Source: Gammaproteobacteria bacterium (GTDB lineage Bacteria; Pseudomonadota; Gammaproteobacteria; SZUA-229). Taken from it: 64,000 nt of DNA. A program made the translations under genes and the position numbers. The stretch's first letter is position 1. Each line of letters begins with the position of its first letter. The notes under the pieces were generated by a model. The model was not told where the DNA came from. It saw only the letters and a list, made by a program, of their open reading frames with translations, and did no database searches. This document shows, piece after piece, positions 44,721-54,960 of the stretch. The stretch spans positions 1 through 64,000 of the forward strand of contig JAOUNI010000002.1 in NCBI GenBank assembly GCA_029881035.1, in the 5' to 3' direction.

Positions 44721-47700
44721 TTAAGCGTCATAATCCAGCACGGAAGACAGCCAGCGCTCAGTCACCCTGATATCGACATGTTTCCGTTTTGAGTAATCAT
44801 CAACCTGATCACGCTGGATTTTGCCGATACCAAAATAGCGCGCGTCGGGATGCGAGAAATACCAGCCGGAAACGGCGGCGGTCGGCAACATGGCGAAACT
44901 TTCGGTAATACTAATGCCGGCATTCACATCGGGCTTAATCAACGACCATAAAGTCTGTTTCTCGGTATGGTCCGGGCACGCAGGATACCCCGGTGCCGGC
45001 CGAATACCCCGGTAGCTTTCAGCAATCAGGTCGTTATTGCTCAGAGACTCATCACCGGCATAAGCCCAGAACTCTTTGCGCACACGTTCGTGCAGTCGCT
45101 CGGCAAACGCTTCAGCCAGACGATCAGCCAGTGCTTTGAGCATGATGCTGTTGTAATCATCGTGCTGTTGCTCAAAACGCGCCACATGCTCATCGATACC
45201 AATGCCTGTAGTGACCGCAAAGGCGCCGATATAATCTTTCTGTCCACTGTCTTTAGGGGCAACAAAATCAGAAAGGCACCAGTTCGGACTTTCCGCTGAC
45301 TTGGACAGTTGCTGACGCAAATGGTGCAATACGGTCTGCACTTCAGCGCGCTCATCATCGGCATAGACTTCAATATCATCACCGTTGCTGTTCGCCGGGA
45401 AAAACCCGATCACGGCGCGCGCCTGTAGCCAGTTCTCATCAATAATCTGCTTGAGCATGGCTTTGGCATCGGCAAACAATTTGCTCGCTTCCTCGCCGAC
45501 CAGTTTATCGTCAAGAATGGTCGGGTATTTGCCTGACAGCTCCCAGGTACGGAAGAACGGTGTCCAGTCGATGTACTCGACCAGCTCTTGCAGCGAATAA
45601 TCCTCAAAAGTTTTCAGGCCCAGAAAGCTCGGTTTTGGTGGTATATAACTGCTCCAGTCAAACTTGAACTTATTGTCTCTGGCCTGCTGCAGGCTCGCGG
45701 TTTTCTTATCCGTCTGGCGCTGGCTACGCCTGACGCGCATCTGCTCGTATTCGTCTTTGATCTCCCGAACATACTCAGCACTGCGCTCTTTACTCAGCAG
45801 CTCGCCGACCACGCCCACGGCACGGGACGCATCCGGCACATAGACTGCTGCATGAGAATATTTCGGGTCAATTTTAACGGCGGTATGAATGCGCGAGGTG
45901 GTGGCACCACCAATCATCAATGGCAGTTTCATGCCCAGACGCTCCATCTCCGAGGCCATGTACACCATCTCATCCAGCGAAGGTGTAATCAGGCCGGACA
46001 GACCGATCACATCAACATTATGTTCTTTCGCTTTGGCGAGAATGGTTTCCGCGGGCACCATGACGCCGATATCGATCACTTCGTAGTTGTTGCACTGCAA
46101 CACCACGCCGACGATATTCTTGCCGATGTCATGCACGTCACCCTTCACCGTGGCCATTAAAATCTTGCCATTGCTGCTGATCTCGCCGCCTTTCTCGGCT
46201 TCGATATAGGGCAATAAATAAGCCACCGCCTGTTTCATCACGCGCGCTGATTTCACTACCTGCGGCAAAAACATTTTGCCTTCGCCGAATAAATCGCCGA
46301 CCACATTCATGCCATTCATCAACGGCCCTTCGATCACCTGCAAGGGGTAATCGGACTGCAGGCGCGCTTCTTCAGTGTCTTCCAGAATAAATTCGGTAAT
46401 GCCTTTCACCAGCGCATGTGACAGCCGTTCATTCACTGGCAGTTCACGCCAGGTCATATCCTGCATGCTCACCGCCGCCATACCATCACCCACATATTTG
46501 GAAGCCAGTTCCAGCAGGCTCTCGGTGGCTTCTGCATTTTTATTCAGGATGACGTCTTCGACCGCATCGCGCAATTCAACCGGCAGGTCATCATAAATCG
46601 CCAGCTGCCCGGCATTAACAATACCCATATCCATACCGGCCTTGATCGCGTGGTACAGGAACACGGAATGAATCGCCTCACGTACCATGTTGTTACCGCG
46701 GAACGAGAACGACACATTGGAAACACCGCCGGAGATCAGCGCGTGCGGCAGGGTTTTCTTAATAGTACGTGTGGCTTCAATGAAATCCACCGCATAATTA
46801 TTGTGCTCAGCAATGCCGGTGGCGACCGCAAAGATATTCGGATCAAAAATAATATCTTCCGGTGGAAAGCCAACTTTTTCAGTCAGCACTTTGTAGGAAC
46901 GAGTGCAGATTTCTACTTTGCGCTCATAGGTATCCGCCTGACCGTCTTCATCAAACGCCATGACCACCACGGCCGCACCGTAACGGCGAATTTTTTTCGC
47001 GTAGTTGATGAAGTTTTCTTCGCCTTCTTTCAGTGAGATGGAATTCACCACCGCCTTGCCCTGCACACAGCGCAGGCCAGCTTCGATAACATCCCATTTC
47101 GAGGAATCGATCATCACCGGTACACGTGAAATATCCGGCTCGGAAGCAATCAGGTTGAGAAACTTGACCATCGCCGCCCTGGAATCGAGCATGCCCTCAT
47201 CCATGTTGATATCGATAATCTGCGCACCGCTCTCAACCTGCTGCAAAGCCACAGTCAAAGCTTCTTCGTATTTCTCTTCCAGAATGAGTCGCTTGAACAT
47301 GGCCGAGCCGGTGACATTGTTACGTTCACCAACATTCACAAACAGTGAATCGACGCCAATGTTGCAGGGCTCCAGACCGGAGAGGCGACATTCCGCCGCA
47401 ATATCGGGAATCACCCTGGGTTTTTTGTCCGCCACAATTTTGGCAAATTCACGAATGTGGTCGGGCGAAGTGCCACAGCAGCCACCGATGATGTTCAGGA
47501 AGCCGGCATCGGCCCATTCGCCAATCGCAATCGCCATGTCTTCGGGGCCAAGGTCATACTCACCCATTTCATTCGGCAGGCCCGCATTAGGGTGCGCCGA
47601 CACATGGGTTTCAGAAATACGCGACAGCTCCTGCACATACTGACGCAAATCTTTAGGTCCAAGCGCACAGTTCAAGCCTATCGAAATCGGTTGTGCATGG

Positions 47701-48407
47701 CGTAAAGAATTATAAAATGCTTCGGTCACCTGGCCGGTCAGAGTACGGCCGGACTGATCGGTAATCGTGCCGGAAATCATGATCGGCAACTCAATGCCGT
47801 CTTCATCGAACACCTGTTTCACGGCATAAATCGCCGCCTTGGCATTCAACGTATCGAAAATAGTTTCAATCAAAATAATATCCGCGCCACCTTCGATCAA
47901 ACCACGGGTGGACTCGACATAGGCCTCGGACAATTGTTCAAAGGTGATATTACGAAAGCTCGGGTCATTCACATCCGGTGAAATCGAACAGGTGCGGTTG
48001 GTCGGACCGAGTACACCAGCGACATAACGGGGTTTGTCTGCAGTCTCTGCTGCATCGGCCGCTGCGCGCGCCAGACTCGCTGCCGCCACGTTGATCTCAT
48101 AGCTGAGGTCTTCCATGTCGTAATCGGCCATGGAAATACGCGTAGCGTTGAAGCTATTGGTTTCGATAATATCGGCGCCGGCATCCAGATAGGCCTGATG
48201 AATACCGCTAATAATCCCCGGCTGGCTCAGCACCAGCAGGTCGTTATTGCCCTTGAGATCAGAGGGCCAGTCGGCAAAACGTTCTCCACGATAATCGGCT
48301 TCACCCAACTTATGACGTTGAATCATGGTGCCGGTAGCACCATCCAGAATCAGAATTTGGTTTTTTAACCTTTCTTTGAGAGAGGTGATGCGTTGTGCTC
48401 TGGTCAT
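44721..48407 (-). CDS. metH: Cobalamin-dependent methionine synthase
   Basis: MetH transfers a methyl group from methyltetrahydrofolate to homocysteine through cobalamin. The 1228-residue product has all five parts. The homocysteine domain (about 1-330) has the zinc cysteines in [11 protein letters not shown]. The pterin domain covers about 350-620. The cap covers about 650-740, and the cobalamin domain about 745-890 with [14 protein letters not shown]. The reactivation domain covers about 920-1228. Only about 70 bases separate it from bpt, so there is no room for a long riboswitch in the leader. Confidence 0.98.
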   Translation of the reverse strand: MTRAQRITSLKERLKNQILILDGATGTMIQRHKLGEADYRGERFADWPSDLKGNNDLLVLSQPGIISGIHQAYLDAGADIIETNSFNATRISMADYDMEDLSYEINVAAASLARAAADAAETADKPRYVAGVLGPTNRTCSISPDVNDPSFRNITFEQLSEAYVESTRGLIEGGADIILIETIFDTLNAKAAIYAVKQVFDEDGIELPIMISGTITDQSGRTLTGQVTEAFYNSLRHAQPISIGLNCALGPKDLRQYVQELSRISETHVSAHPNAGLPNEMGEYDLGPEDMAIAIGEWADAGFLNIIGGCCGTSPDHIREFAKIVADKKPRVIPDIAAECRLSGLEPCNIGVDSLFVNVGERNNVTGSAMFKRLILEEKYEEALTVALQQVESGAQIIDINMDEGMLDSRAAMVKFLNLIASEPDISRVPVMIDSSKWDVIEAGLRCVQGKAVVNSISLKEGEENFINYAKKIRRYGAAVVVMAFDEDGQADTYERKVEICTRSYKVLTEKVGFPPEDIIFDPNIFAVATGIAEHNNYAVDFIEATRTIKKTLPHALISGGVSNVSFSFRGNNMVREAIHSVFLYHAIKAGMDMGIVNAGQLAIYDDLPVELRDAVEDVILNKNAEATESLLELASKYVGDGMAAVSMQDMTWRELPVNERLSHALVKGITEFILEDTEEARLQSDYPLQVIEGPLMNGMNVVGDLFGEGKMFLPQVVKSARVMKQAVAYLLPYIEAEKGGEISSNGKILMATVKGDVHDIGKNIVGVVLQCNNYEVIDIGVMVPAETILAKAKEHNVDVIGLSGLITPSLDEMVYMASEMERLGMKLPLMIGGATTSRIHTAVKIDPKYSHAAVYVPDASRAVGVVGELLSKERSAEYVREIKDEYEQMRVRRSQRQTDKKTASLQQARDNKFKFDWSSYIPPKPSFLGLKTFEDYSLQELVEYIDWTPFFRTWELSGKYPTILDDKLVGEEASKLFADAKAMLKQIIDENWLQARAVIGFFPANSNGDDIEVYADDERAEVQTVLHHLRQQLSKSAESPNWCLSDFVAPKDSGQKDYIGAFAVTTGIGIDEHVARFEQQHDDYNSIMLKALADRLAEAFAERLHERVRKEFWAYAGDESLSNNDLIAESYRGIRPAPGYPACPDHTEKQTLWSLIKPDVNAGISITESFAMLPTAAVSGWYFSHPDARYFGIGKIQRDQVDDYSKRKHVDIRVTERWLSSVLDYDA

Positions 48408-48510
48408 AAGACGAATATCTGACTAAATAAAAGGCGCAAATTATACCACTTCCCCTCAATCTTATGGACTCAAGGCCTTGAATTTAGATGATAAATGCTA
48501 TGCTTATACA

Positions 48511-49218
48511 ATGAGTTCAGAACATATCCAGCTTTATTTAACGACCGAGCATGAATGCAGCTACTTGCCGAATCATAAGGCCGCCAATATTGTGCCTGAT
48601 CCTAATCTTCCTATAACCATGCCGATATACAGTTACTTGCTCAAACATGGATATCGGCGCAGTGGTGACTTCATTTACAGGCCTCACTGTAAAAACTGTG
48701 AAGAATGTCAACCCTGCCGTATTCCGGTGGCACAATTTTCACCACGACGTACCCAGCAACGCTGTTTAAAAAATAATCAGGATTTAACCATGAACATGGT
48801 GAAGGCTGGTTACAGTGAGGAATACTTCGAACTATATCGGAATTATCTCAACATACGCCATGGTGATGGTGAAATGTCAAACCCCAAACCCGATGACTTC
48901 AAGCAATTTTTATACTGTGAATGGAGCAACACTTATTTTCTAGAAATCCGTAAAAATGAACGTTTACTGGCTGTTGCAGTCACTGACGTCACCCCGTCGG
49001 GATTATCTGCTGTCTATACCTATTTCGATCCTTCTGAAGCCAAACGTAGTCTGGGTAATTTGTGCATCTTGCAGCAAATTCAATATGCTCAGTACTTGCA
49101 ACTGGAATACCTGTATATGGGATACTGGATAAAAGATTGTCAAAAAATGAAATACAAAGCTAATTTTCAGCCACTTGAAACCTTCGTCGATAATCTTTGG
49201 CAACCCTGTTATTTATAA
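48511..49218 (+). CDS. bpt: Aspartate/glutamate leucyltransferase (arginyl-tRNA-protein transferase family)
   Basis: This enzyme adds leucine from Leu-tRNA to N-terminal Asp or Glu of proteins, marking them for ClpS-ClpAP degradation. From ATG 48511 the product has 235 residues. The N-terminal cysteine region (HECSYLP, HCKNCEECQPCRIPV) and the C-terminal block LGNLCILQQIQYAQYLQLEYLYMGYWIKDCQKMKYKANF match the Bpt family. A TTG at 48478 would add 11 unlikely residues. It is divergent from metH. No aat or clpS gene is nearby. Confidence 0.92.
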   Translation: MSSEHIQLYLTTEHECSYLPNHKAANIVPDPNLPITMPIYSYLLKHGYRRSGDFIYRPHCKNCEECQPCRIPVAQFSPRRTQQRCLKNNQDLTMNMVKAGYSEEYFELYRNYLNIRHGDGEMSNPKPDDFKQFLYCEWSNTYFLEIRKNERLLAVAVTDVTPSGLSAVYTYFDPSEAKRSLGNLCILQQIQYAQYLQLEYLYMGYWIKDCQKMKYKANFQPLETFVDNLWQPCYL

Positions 49219-49387
49219 TCTCCAGATGTTATCTCCTGACATCCTATAGCAATTTTTATCTGCGAAATCTAATTTAATCGCTATACTCTATACAGTGATA
49301 TTGATGCAACGCATGGAGCAAGAATAACATCTACATTAAATAATGTAGCCAATTAGCCCTAATTAAACCGAGACACGAGCCCGTTTT

Positions 49388-50617
49388 ATGGAACGTAAAG
49401 TCAGTACATTTGATCTAAAAATTGGCATGCACGTTTCTAATTTAGATCGACCGTGGCTGGATACTCCCTTTTTATTACAAGGATTTATTATCGAAGATAA
49501 GGATGATATCAAAGCTCTGCAGCAACATTGCCAGTATGTTTTTATAGACACTGAAAAAGGCGATGAAGCAAAGAACTACATGGATGAAAAACCTAGTCTA
49601 CCTAGCAGCTCCTATGTTGAAGATTTCCTGGATGGCGGCACCAAAAGAGTTTCTTATGAAGAAAAACAATCTGCATTCCATGAGCTGCCTGCGGCTGAAA
49701 CAGCTTTAGAAACTGCCACAGATAAAGTGGCACGATTAATGGACAATCTTAAAGCAGGTGAGAACCTTGATATAACGGCTGTGCGCAATGCTGTTCAACC
49801 AATCCTGGAAAGCGTAATTCGTAATTCCGATGCCCTGTTATGGGTTTCAGAAATGAAGAAAAAAGATGCCTATACCTATTCTCATTCTTTAGACAACTGT
49901 TCGCTTGGTATCGCTTTTGGTCGGCACCTGGGTCTTTACAAGGAGGATTTAAGAAATCTTGCCATGGGCCTGTTATTAATGGATGTCGGCAAGGTCAAAG
50001 TTTCAGATGAGATTCTCAATAAGACAGGCACATTGAGCGTCGAAGAATTCAAGGAAATGAAAAACCATGTCCACTATGGGGTTGAAATGCTAAGAAATAC
50101 ACATGGCATGAACGATACCATCATTAATGTAGTGTTGACCCATCATGAACGTTTTGATGGCAGCGGCTATCCTAGTGGTTTAAAAGGCAAGGAAGTGCCT
50201 GTTTATGGTCGAATCGCTGCCATCATAGACTGCTACACCGCCATGACAGGTAACAGTACATATCGTGTAGCCATGGCCCCACACAAAGCACTACAGACTA
50301 TTTACAACTGGCGTAATAAATATTTTCAGGACGAACTAGTTGAACAGTTCCTGCAATGTCTGGGCGTTTACCCTACTGGTTCTCTAGTCGAAATGTCGTC
50401 CGGTGAAGTAGGCATGATCATGTCACAAAACCGTGTGCAGCGACTCAAACCTAAGATTATGATGTTACTGGATGAAAACAAAAAACCCTATGAAGTCAGT
50501 AAAATTGTTGACCTAACCGTTGATACAATGGATGCCAGTGGTCTGGAACTTACCATTATCAGCGGACTGCAACCCGGTGCTTATGGCATTGACCCTACCA
50601 AAGTGCTTGACGACTAA
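49388..50617 (+). CDS. HD-GYP domain protein (DUF3391 N-domain) with altered HD motif
   Basis: This is a 409-residue cytoplasmic protein. Residues 1-100 are a DUF3391 module, and residues about 150-330 are an HD-GYP domain of the kind that degrades cyclic di-GMP. Later signature residues are intact: HHERFDGSGYPSG (H252-H253, then G258-Y261-P262) and IDCYTAMTG (D281). The hallmark HD pair is MD here (M198-D199 in LLMDVGKVKV), so one metal-binding histidine is missing. H166 in YSHSL is present. Catalysis may be weak or absent, leaving a sensor role. There are no TM helices. Confidence 0.9.
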   Translation: MERKVSTFDLKIGMHVSNLDRPWLDTPFLLQGFIIEDKDDIKALQQHCQYVFIDTEKGDEAKNYMDEKPSLPSSSYVEDFLDGGTKRVSYEEKQSAFHELPAAETALETATDKVARLMDNLKAGENLDITAVRNAVQPILESVIRNSDALLWVSEMKKKDAYTYSHSLDNCSLGIAFGRHLGLYKEDLRNLAMGLLLMDVGKVKVSDEILNKTGTLSVEEFKEMKNHVHYGVEMLRNTHGMNDTIINVVLTHHERFDGSGYPSGLKGKEVPVYGRIAAIIDCYTAMTGNSTYRVAMAPHKALQTIYNWRNKYFQDELVEQFLQCLGVYPTGSLVEMSSGEVGMIMSQNRVQRLKPKIMMLLDENKKPYEVSKIVDLTVDTMDASGLELTIISGLQPGAYGIDPTKVLDD

Positions 50618-50710
50618 ATTTCAGCTAGACTTAGCCGCAATAATAACAATAAAACAATTTTCTTAATCGGGTTTTTTTCCCGGTCATACCCTGTGTTAAT
50701 ATCGACAATC

Positions 50711-51016
50711 ATGAACAAACAAGAAACCATTATACAAAAATTAAACCTTGCCTTCTCTCCCGAACATCTGGAAGTTATCAACGAAAGTCACATGCACAGC
50801 GGCCCAGAAACCGAATCACATTTTAAGGTGATTATTGTTTGTGATGAATTTAAAGGGAAAATGCTGCTCGCCAGACATCGGCTAGTCAACAAAGTACTCG
50901 AAGATGAACTCAATGGCGGCATCCATGCACTGGCTCTACACACTATGACAATGGAAGAGTGGTTTAAAAAAGGTAATGCACCTGCATCGCCGCCCTGTGC
51001 TGGTGGCGGTAAATAA
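50711..51016 (+). CDS. bolA: BolA family protein
   Basis: BolA binds monothiol glutaredoxins and iron-sulfur clusters and can act as a regulator of morphology and stress. The 101-residue product from ATG 50711 has the BolA core SESHFKV-like block (TESHFKVIIVCDEF), LLARHRLVNKVLEDELNGGIHALALHTMT, and the terminal ASPPCAGGG tail found in E. coli BolA. An upstream in-frame codon at 50693 would add six residues and is less likely. Confidence 0.93.
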   Translation: MNKQETIIQKLNLAFSPEHLEVINESHMHSGPETESHFKVIIVCDEFKGKMLLARHRLVNKVLEDELNGGIHALALHTMTMEEWFKKGNAPASPPCAGGGK

Positions 51017-51025
51017 ACAAACTGT

Positions 51026-51265
51026 TTATTTTTTGTCTGCTGGATTTTTACCGAGCACAAACTGCCTGAACAGCCGAACAAGAAGCAACATTGCAGGCGT
51101 GCCGTGCATAAATAAATCAAAAATATCGAGTGGGCGTTGTAGTGTGCCATCAGCAAGCATTCCCAGCTTTTCGAACAGATGAGGTGTTGCATTTAACGGC
51201 AATACTGCCATTAATACAGCCGCAATCAGGAGAAATGCTAAAGATATTTCGTCTAACCACTTCAT
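51026..51265 (-). CDS. Small hypothetical membrane protein
   Basis: This is a 79-residue protein with hydrophobic segments at about 5-23 and 50-66, separated by a loop rich in charged and polar residues (FEKLGMLADGTLQRPLDIFD). No family is recognised. It lies 38 bases downstream of gshA on the same strand, so it may share its transcript, and it converges on bolA. Confidence 0.55.
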   Translation of the reverse strand: MKWLDEISLAFLLIAAVLMAVLPLNATPHLFEKLGMLADGTLQRPLDIFDLFMHGTPAMLLLVRLFRQFVLGKNPADKK

Positions 51266-51303
51266 AAGATATTCCTATTTATTTTTCTCGCGATATTGAT
51301 TAA

Positions 51304-52881
51304 TTATTTTTTTGAAAAATAGTTTTGTAGATACTCATCAAAACTCAATGTGTCAGATTCTTCTATTTTTAATTGCTTGGCCAATGAGGTTTGAGCCATT
51401 AACTCAAAATACTGCTGACGTTCTGGTGACAGTTTTCTCGATTTAAAATAATCCAGATACTTTAACGATTTACGCTGCGCAAAATGGAAAAAACCTTCTT
51501 TGCGATCACGCATTTCTTCCAGCATTCTGGCGGAAGGGGTTTTGGATGGATCATTAATGCATTCCACTTGGGCTTTCAGGCTTTTTGAGTACGAAGTACA
51601 ATGATTTACTTCATCTAATAAACTGGCCACATCCTGCATACCTTCACATAAATCCATCGCCCAGTCTTTTAATGGAATAGATTGATCGTGTCGAGTTAAT
51701 TCCAAACCAGGCTGCCTCCCGGTGTGCGCTACCTGAATCAAATTCATATCAACTTCATTCATCTCCATCTGATTTAAAGCTGGACTATCCTGCAACAGGC
51801 AAAACAAAACAAAACTTTCAAGAAAATAAAGCTGTTCTTCATTAACACCTAGTGGATCAAAAGCATTCACATCCAGCGAACGAATTTCAACATAAGCAAC
51901 ACCACGCTTACGTAATGCTGTGGTTGGTTTTTCATCTTTTTGCGTAATTTGTTTTGGCCTTACCGTACTGTAATATTCATTTTCAATCTGCAATATATTG
52001 GCATTCAGCTGTCGATACTCACCATCGACTTTCACACCGATTTCAGCATAGGCTGAAAATGGTTTTTCAATGGCACATTGCAAACTTTTTACATAAGCAT
52101 CAATCGAACTATAGTCAGCCTTGATACCTGCCATATCTTCCTGCGCATTGGTATAACCAATATCACCCATACGTAAGGAAGTCGCATAAGGCTCATAAAA
52201 AGTGTGTTCATTAAATTCAGAGAGCAAGGTTGGCTTGCCGTGCAAAAAAGATTTACAGACTGCAGGTGAGGCCCCAAACAGATAAGGGATCATCCAGCCA
52301 TAACGGAGCATATTACGTACCAGCCCCATATACTGATTAGAAATAAAATCCTGCCTGGATTCTGTATTACTTTGCAATGTCTGATATAGATCCCAGAAAG
52401 AATCTGAAACCGAATAATTAAAATGTACACCGGCAATCACCTGCATGGTTCGTCCGTAACGATAACCCAGGCCGCGGCGATACACTGTTTTCATGGTGCC
52501 GATATTAGACGTTCCATATTGCGCAATAGGAATACTACTGCTATCACGCACCACACAGGGCATACTGGTCGCCCACAAGGTTTCATTATCCAGCTTTGAA
52601 TAAACAAACTTCTGAATATCATCCAGATAACATAAAGCATCTTTTATTGAATCACAGGGCGGAGTAATCAGTTCAATCAGTGCCTCAGAAAAATCAGTGG
52701 TGATAGCCGGATTAGTCAGCGCGGAACCCAATGCAGCTGGATGCACTGTTTGTGAAATGGCACCGTCTTCGGCCACACGCAGACTTTCTTTTTCAAGACC
52801 AATCAGGGACTCAGACAAGCAGGAAGCCTGACCTGAATCAATAATCTGCTTTAAACGTTTTTTTAGAGACTGGTACACCAT
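51304..52881 (-). CDS. gshA: Glutamate-cysteine ligase
   Basis: This enzyme makes gamma-glutamylcysteine, the first step of glutathione synthesis. The 525-residue product belongs to the E. coli-type (class 1) family. It opens LIGLEKESLRVAEDG, followed by ITTDFSEALIELITPP. The FNYSVS, RYGWMIPYLFGASPAV and YVEIRSLDVNAFDP blocks are also present. These carry the metal and glutamate contacts. No gshB is in the window. Confidence 0.96.
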   Translation of the reverse strand: MVYQSLKKRLKQIIDSGQASCLSESLIGLEKESLRVAEDGAISQTVHPAALGSALTNPAITTDFSEALIELITPPCDSIKDALCYLDDIQKFVYSKLDNETLWATSMPCVVRDSSSIPIAQYGTSNIGTMKTVYRRGLGYRYGRTMQVIAGVHFNYSVSDSFWDLYQTLQSNTESRQDFISNQYMGLVRNMLRYGWMIPYLFGASPAVCKSFLHGKPTLLSEFNEHTFYEPYATSLRMGDIGYTNAQEDMAGIKADYSSIDAYVKSLQCAIEKPFSAYAEIGVKVDGEYRQLNANILQIENEYYSTVRPKQITQKDEKPTTALRKRGVAYVEIRSLDVNAFDPLGVNEEQLYFLESFVLFCLLQDSPALNQMEMNEVDMNLIQVAHTGRQPGLELTRHDQSIPLKDWAMDLCEGMQDVASLLDEVNHCTSYSKSLKAQVECINDPSKTPSARMLEEMRDRKEGFFHFAQRKSLKYLDYFKSRKLSPERQQYFELMAQTSLAKQLKIEESDTLSFDEYLQNYFSKK

Positions 52882-52985
52882 CTACATCCTTACTCAATCA
52901 CTGATATGAAACAAACCTTGCCAGTATATTCACGGGCGATTATACATGCTTTGCTTTAGCAGAATCAGTGCGACCCGCACGGTCA

Positions 52986-53327
52986 TTATTGTCCCTGTTG
53001 AACTCGAATCCTGGGTTTTATTCCCTGATTTTCCTTATCATCTTTCAAAGATTTTTTGGGGATAAGCGCATAAACAAACTCACAATCCAGTGCCTGCGCG
53101 GCTTTTTGCATCATTTTTATGGTCACCGCACCACGCTTCTCATCCGACTCCATCATTGAAACCCTGGCCGGGCTGACGCCCATACGTTTAGCCATATCAA
53201 CGCCCTTCAGATTTTGTGCCTGACGTGCAGCACGCAACCATGACTTCTGCTGAATAATTTCTGCCCATGCGACTCGATTAGCCCGTATCCAATATTCCAG
53301 TCTGGAGAAAAATCTATTTTCCATCAT
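52986..53327 (-). CDS. Mobile mystery protein A-like helix-turn-helix regulator
   Basis: This is a 113-residue DNA-binding protein. The helix-turn-helix lies in about residues 35-70 (QNLKGVDMAKRMGVSPARVSMMESDE). The tail CEFVYALIPKKSL is diagnostic of the mobile mystery protein A family (TIGR02612-like). In other genomes this protein precedes mobile mystery protein B, a Fic-domain protein. No such partner is adjacent here, where the next gene is gshA. It probably represses its own promoter through the palindromes at 53341-53389. Confidence 0.85.
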   Translation of the reverse strand: MMENRFFSRLEYWIRANRVAWAEIIQQKSWLRAARQAQNLKGVDMAKRMGVSPARVSMMESDEKRGAVTIKMMQKAAQALDCEFVYALIPKKSLKDDKENQGIKPRIRVQQGQ

Positions 53328-53340
53328 TCAAACACTCAAT

Positions 53341-53389
53341 AAATTAATGTATATATTAAAAATTAACTTATACATTAATTTTTAATATA
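53341..53389. promoter_or_regulatory. Two interleaved perfect inverted repeats upstream of the mobile mystery A gene
   Basis: AAATTAATGTATA (53341-53353) and TATACATTAATTT (53369-53381) form a 13-bp inverted repeat. TATATTAAAAATTAA (53352-53366) and TTAATTTTTAATATA (53375-53389) form a second, 15-bp one that overlaps it. The block ends 13 bases before the start codon and should act as an operator. Confidence 0.7.
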
Positions 53390-53478
53390 AAACAATGTTT
53401 TTAGATATTTAAAAGCGTCAGGGTAGCAATAGAAGGTAACCAGCCTTAATTTCAAGTTAAGGCTTCAAAAATAAAACT

Positions 53479-54960
53479 TCAAGCAGTAGGCCGCGTCGTC
53501 ATTTGAAAAGAAAAGGTAGTGCCTCGGTTCAGTTCGCTGTGGACTTTGATGACGCTGCCGTGCAGCTCAATGATACGTTGTACAATGGCCAGACCCAGAC
53601 CGGCGTTGTTGCTGCCGGAGCGGTGCGCATCCTTCTGATAGAACCGTTCAAAAATTCTGGGCACATCTTCAGCCGGAATACCGCAACCAGTGTCGGCAAT
53701 TTGCACCACCACATTACCGGAGTCAACATCAACGCTCACGCTAATACGTCCACCCTCTGGTGTGTGGCGCAGGCCATTTTCCAGCAGATTTTCCAGCACG
53801 CGCTGCATCATCGCGATGTCACCGTAAATTAACGGCGCCTCGGGATTCAGATTTACATCCAGCTGGATTGTCTTCTGCTGGGCGCGTAACTGGAATGCCT
53901 GGGTGACGTCCTGCACCAGCTCGCCCATAGAAAATGGCTCCGAAAAAACCACCGCTTCACAGGAATCCAGTTTGGCCAATTCAAATAACTCTTCCACCAA
54001 CTTGCCCAAATGCTGGCTGTGACTCAATGCTGTTTCCAGATATTGTTTCTGTTCTTCCGCAGACAGCTCGCCACTCTTTAACAGCAGCGTTTCCAGATAA
54101 CCGCGCATGGTCGTCAGCGGGGTGCGCAAATCATGGGAGACATTGGCCACCATTTCGCGGCGCATGCCATCCATGCGTTTGAGCTCCAGTATCTGGCTAT
54201 TAATCTTTTCCGCCATGGCATTAAATTGCTGGCCTAATTCATCAATCTCATCATTGCTTTTGCCTTCACTCGGAAAACGTAACGACAGATCTCCGTCCCG
54301 GCTTTTACCTGTATAACTGTGAATGATGCTGCCTAACAAACGCAGGCGACGGGTCTGCAAGGCAAACACAATTAAACCGCCGAGTAAGGCGGCAGCCAGC
54401 GCAACCAGTAACACCTTTAATGCCGAATCAAAGATGAAGCTATTGCCGAGCATCTGCACTACGTCATCGTACTGTTCGCTTCCCAGCACGATATAAAGAT
54501 AACCCTGCAAACCATTTTCGTTGGTGATCTCTGCAACTGAAAATACTTTCTGACCATCGAGGTCACGTGGGTCGTCACCTTTAAGCGGGAATCTGGCATC
54601 GCTATGCAGAAAAGCCATTATGGGTTCGAGATCAACCTGGGTGCGTTTCACTTTTCCCTCGGGAGCAGAGTAGTCCAGCACCCCACCCTGTTTATCCAGA
54701 AGATATAACTCGATGCTGGGATTGATCACCATCAAATTATGAAACAGCCCTTCCAGCACCTGATCATTGATCTTCTGGTTCTGCATTAACGGCTGATCGG
54801 CAACAATATGTTGCGCCAGTGCAGTGTTCAGTTTTTGTGATACTTCCTGCTGATAGAGCGTACTGGAATGGCCGATTAATTGAATCAGGATTAACCCCAC
54901 CAGACTTAACAGCACAAACAAGGTCAGCGCCAGACGACTGTACAGCGTGCGGAACATCAT
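53479..54960 (-). CDS. Sensor histidine kinase (HAMP-HisKA-HATPase)
   Basis: This is a 493-residue membrane sensor kinase. The first transmembrane helix is at about 10-30. A periplasmic sensor of about 145 residues follows, then the second helix at about 180-200. A HAMP linker covers about 202-255, and the HisKA box NVSHDLRTPLTTMRGYLE has the phospho-acceptor H276. The ATPase part has VLENLLENGLRHTPEGG, ADTGCGIP and GSNNAGLGLAIV. It overlaps its response regulator gene by 4 bases. The ligand is unknown, but the divergent spondin genes are obvious candidate targets. Confidence 0.94.
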   Translation of the reverse strand: MMFRTLYSRLALTLFVLLSLVGLILIQLIGHSSTLYQQEVSQKLNTALAQHIVADQPLMQNQKINDQVLEGLFHNLMVINPSIELYLLDKQGGVLDYSAPEGKVKRTQVDLEPIMAFLHSDARFPLKGDDPRDLDGQKVFSVAEITNENGLQGYLYIVLGSEQYDDVVQMLGNSFIFDSALKVLLVALAAALLGGLIVFALQTRRLRLLGSIIHSYTGKSRDGDLSLRFPSEGKSNDEIDELGQQFNAMAEKINSQILELKRMDGMRREMVANVSHDLRTPLTTMRGYLETLLLKSGELSAEEQKQYLETALSHSQHLGKLVEELFELAKLDSCEAVVFSEPFSMGELVQDVTQAFQLRAQQKTIQLDVNLNPEAPLIYGDIAMMQRVLENLLENGLRHTPEGGRISVSVDVDSGNVVVQIADTGCGIPAEDVPRIFERFYQKDAHRSGSNNAGLGLAIVQRIIELHGSVIKVHSELNRGTTFSFQMTTRPTA

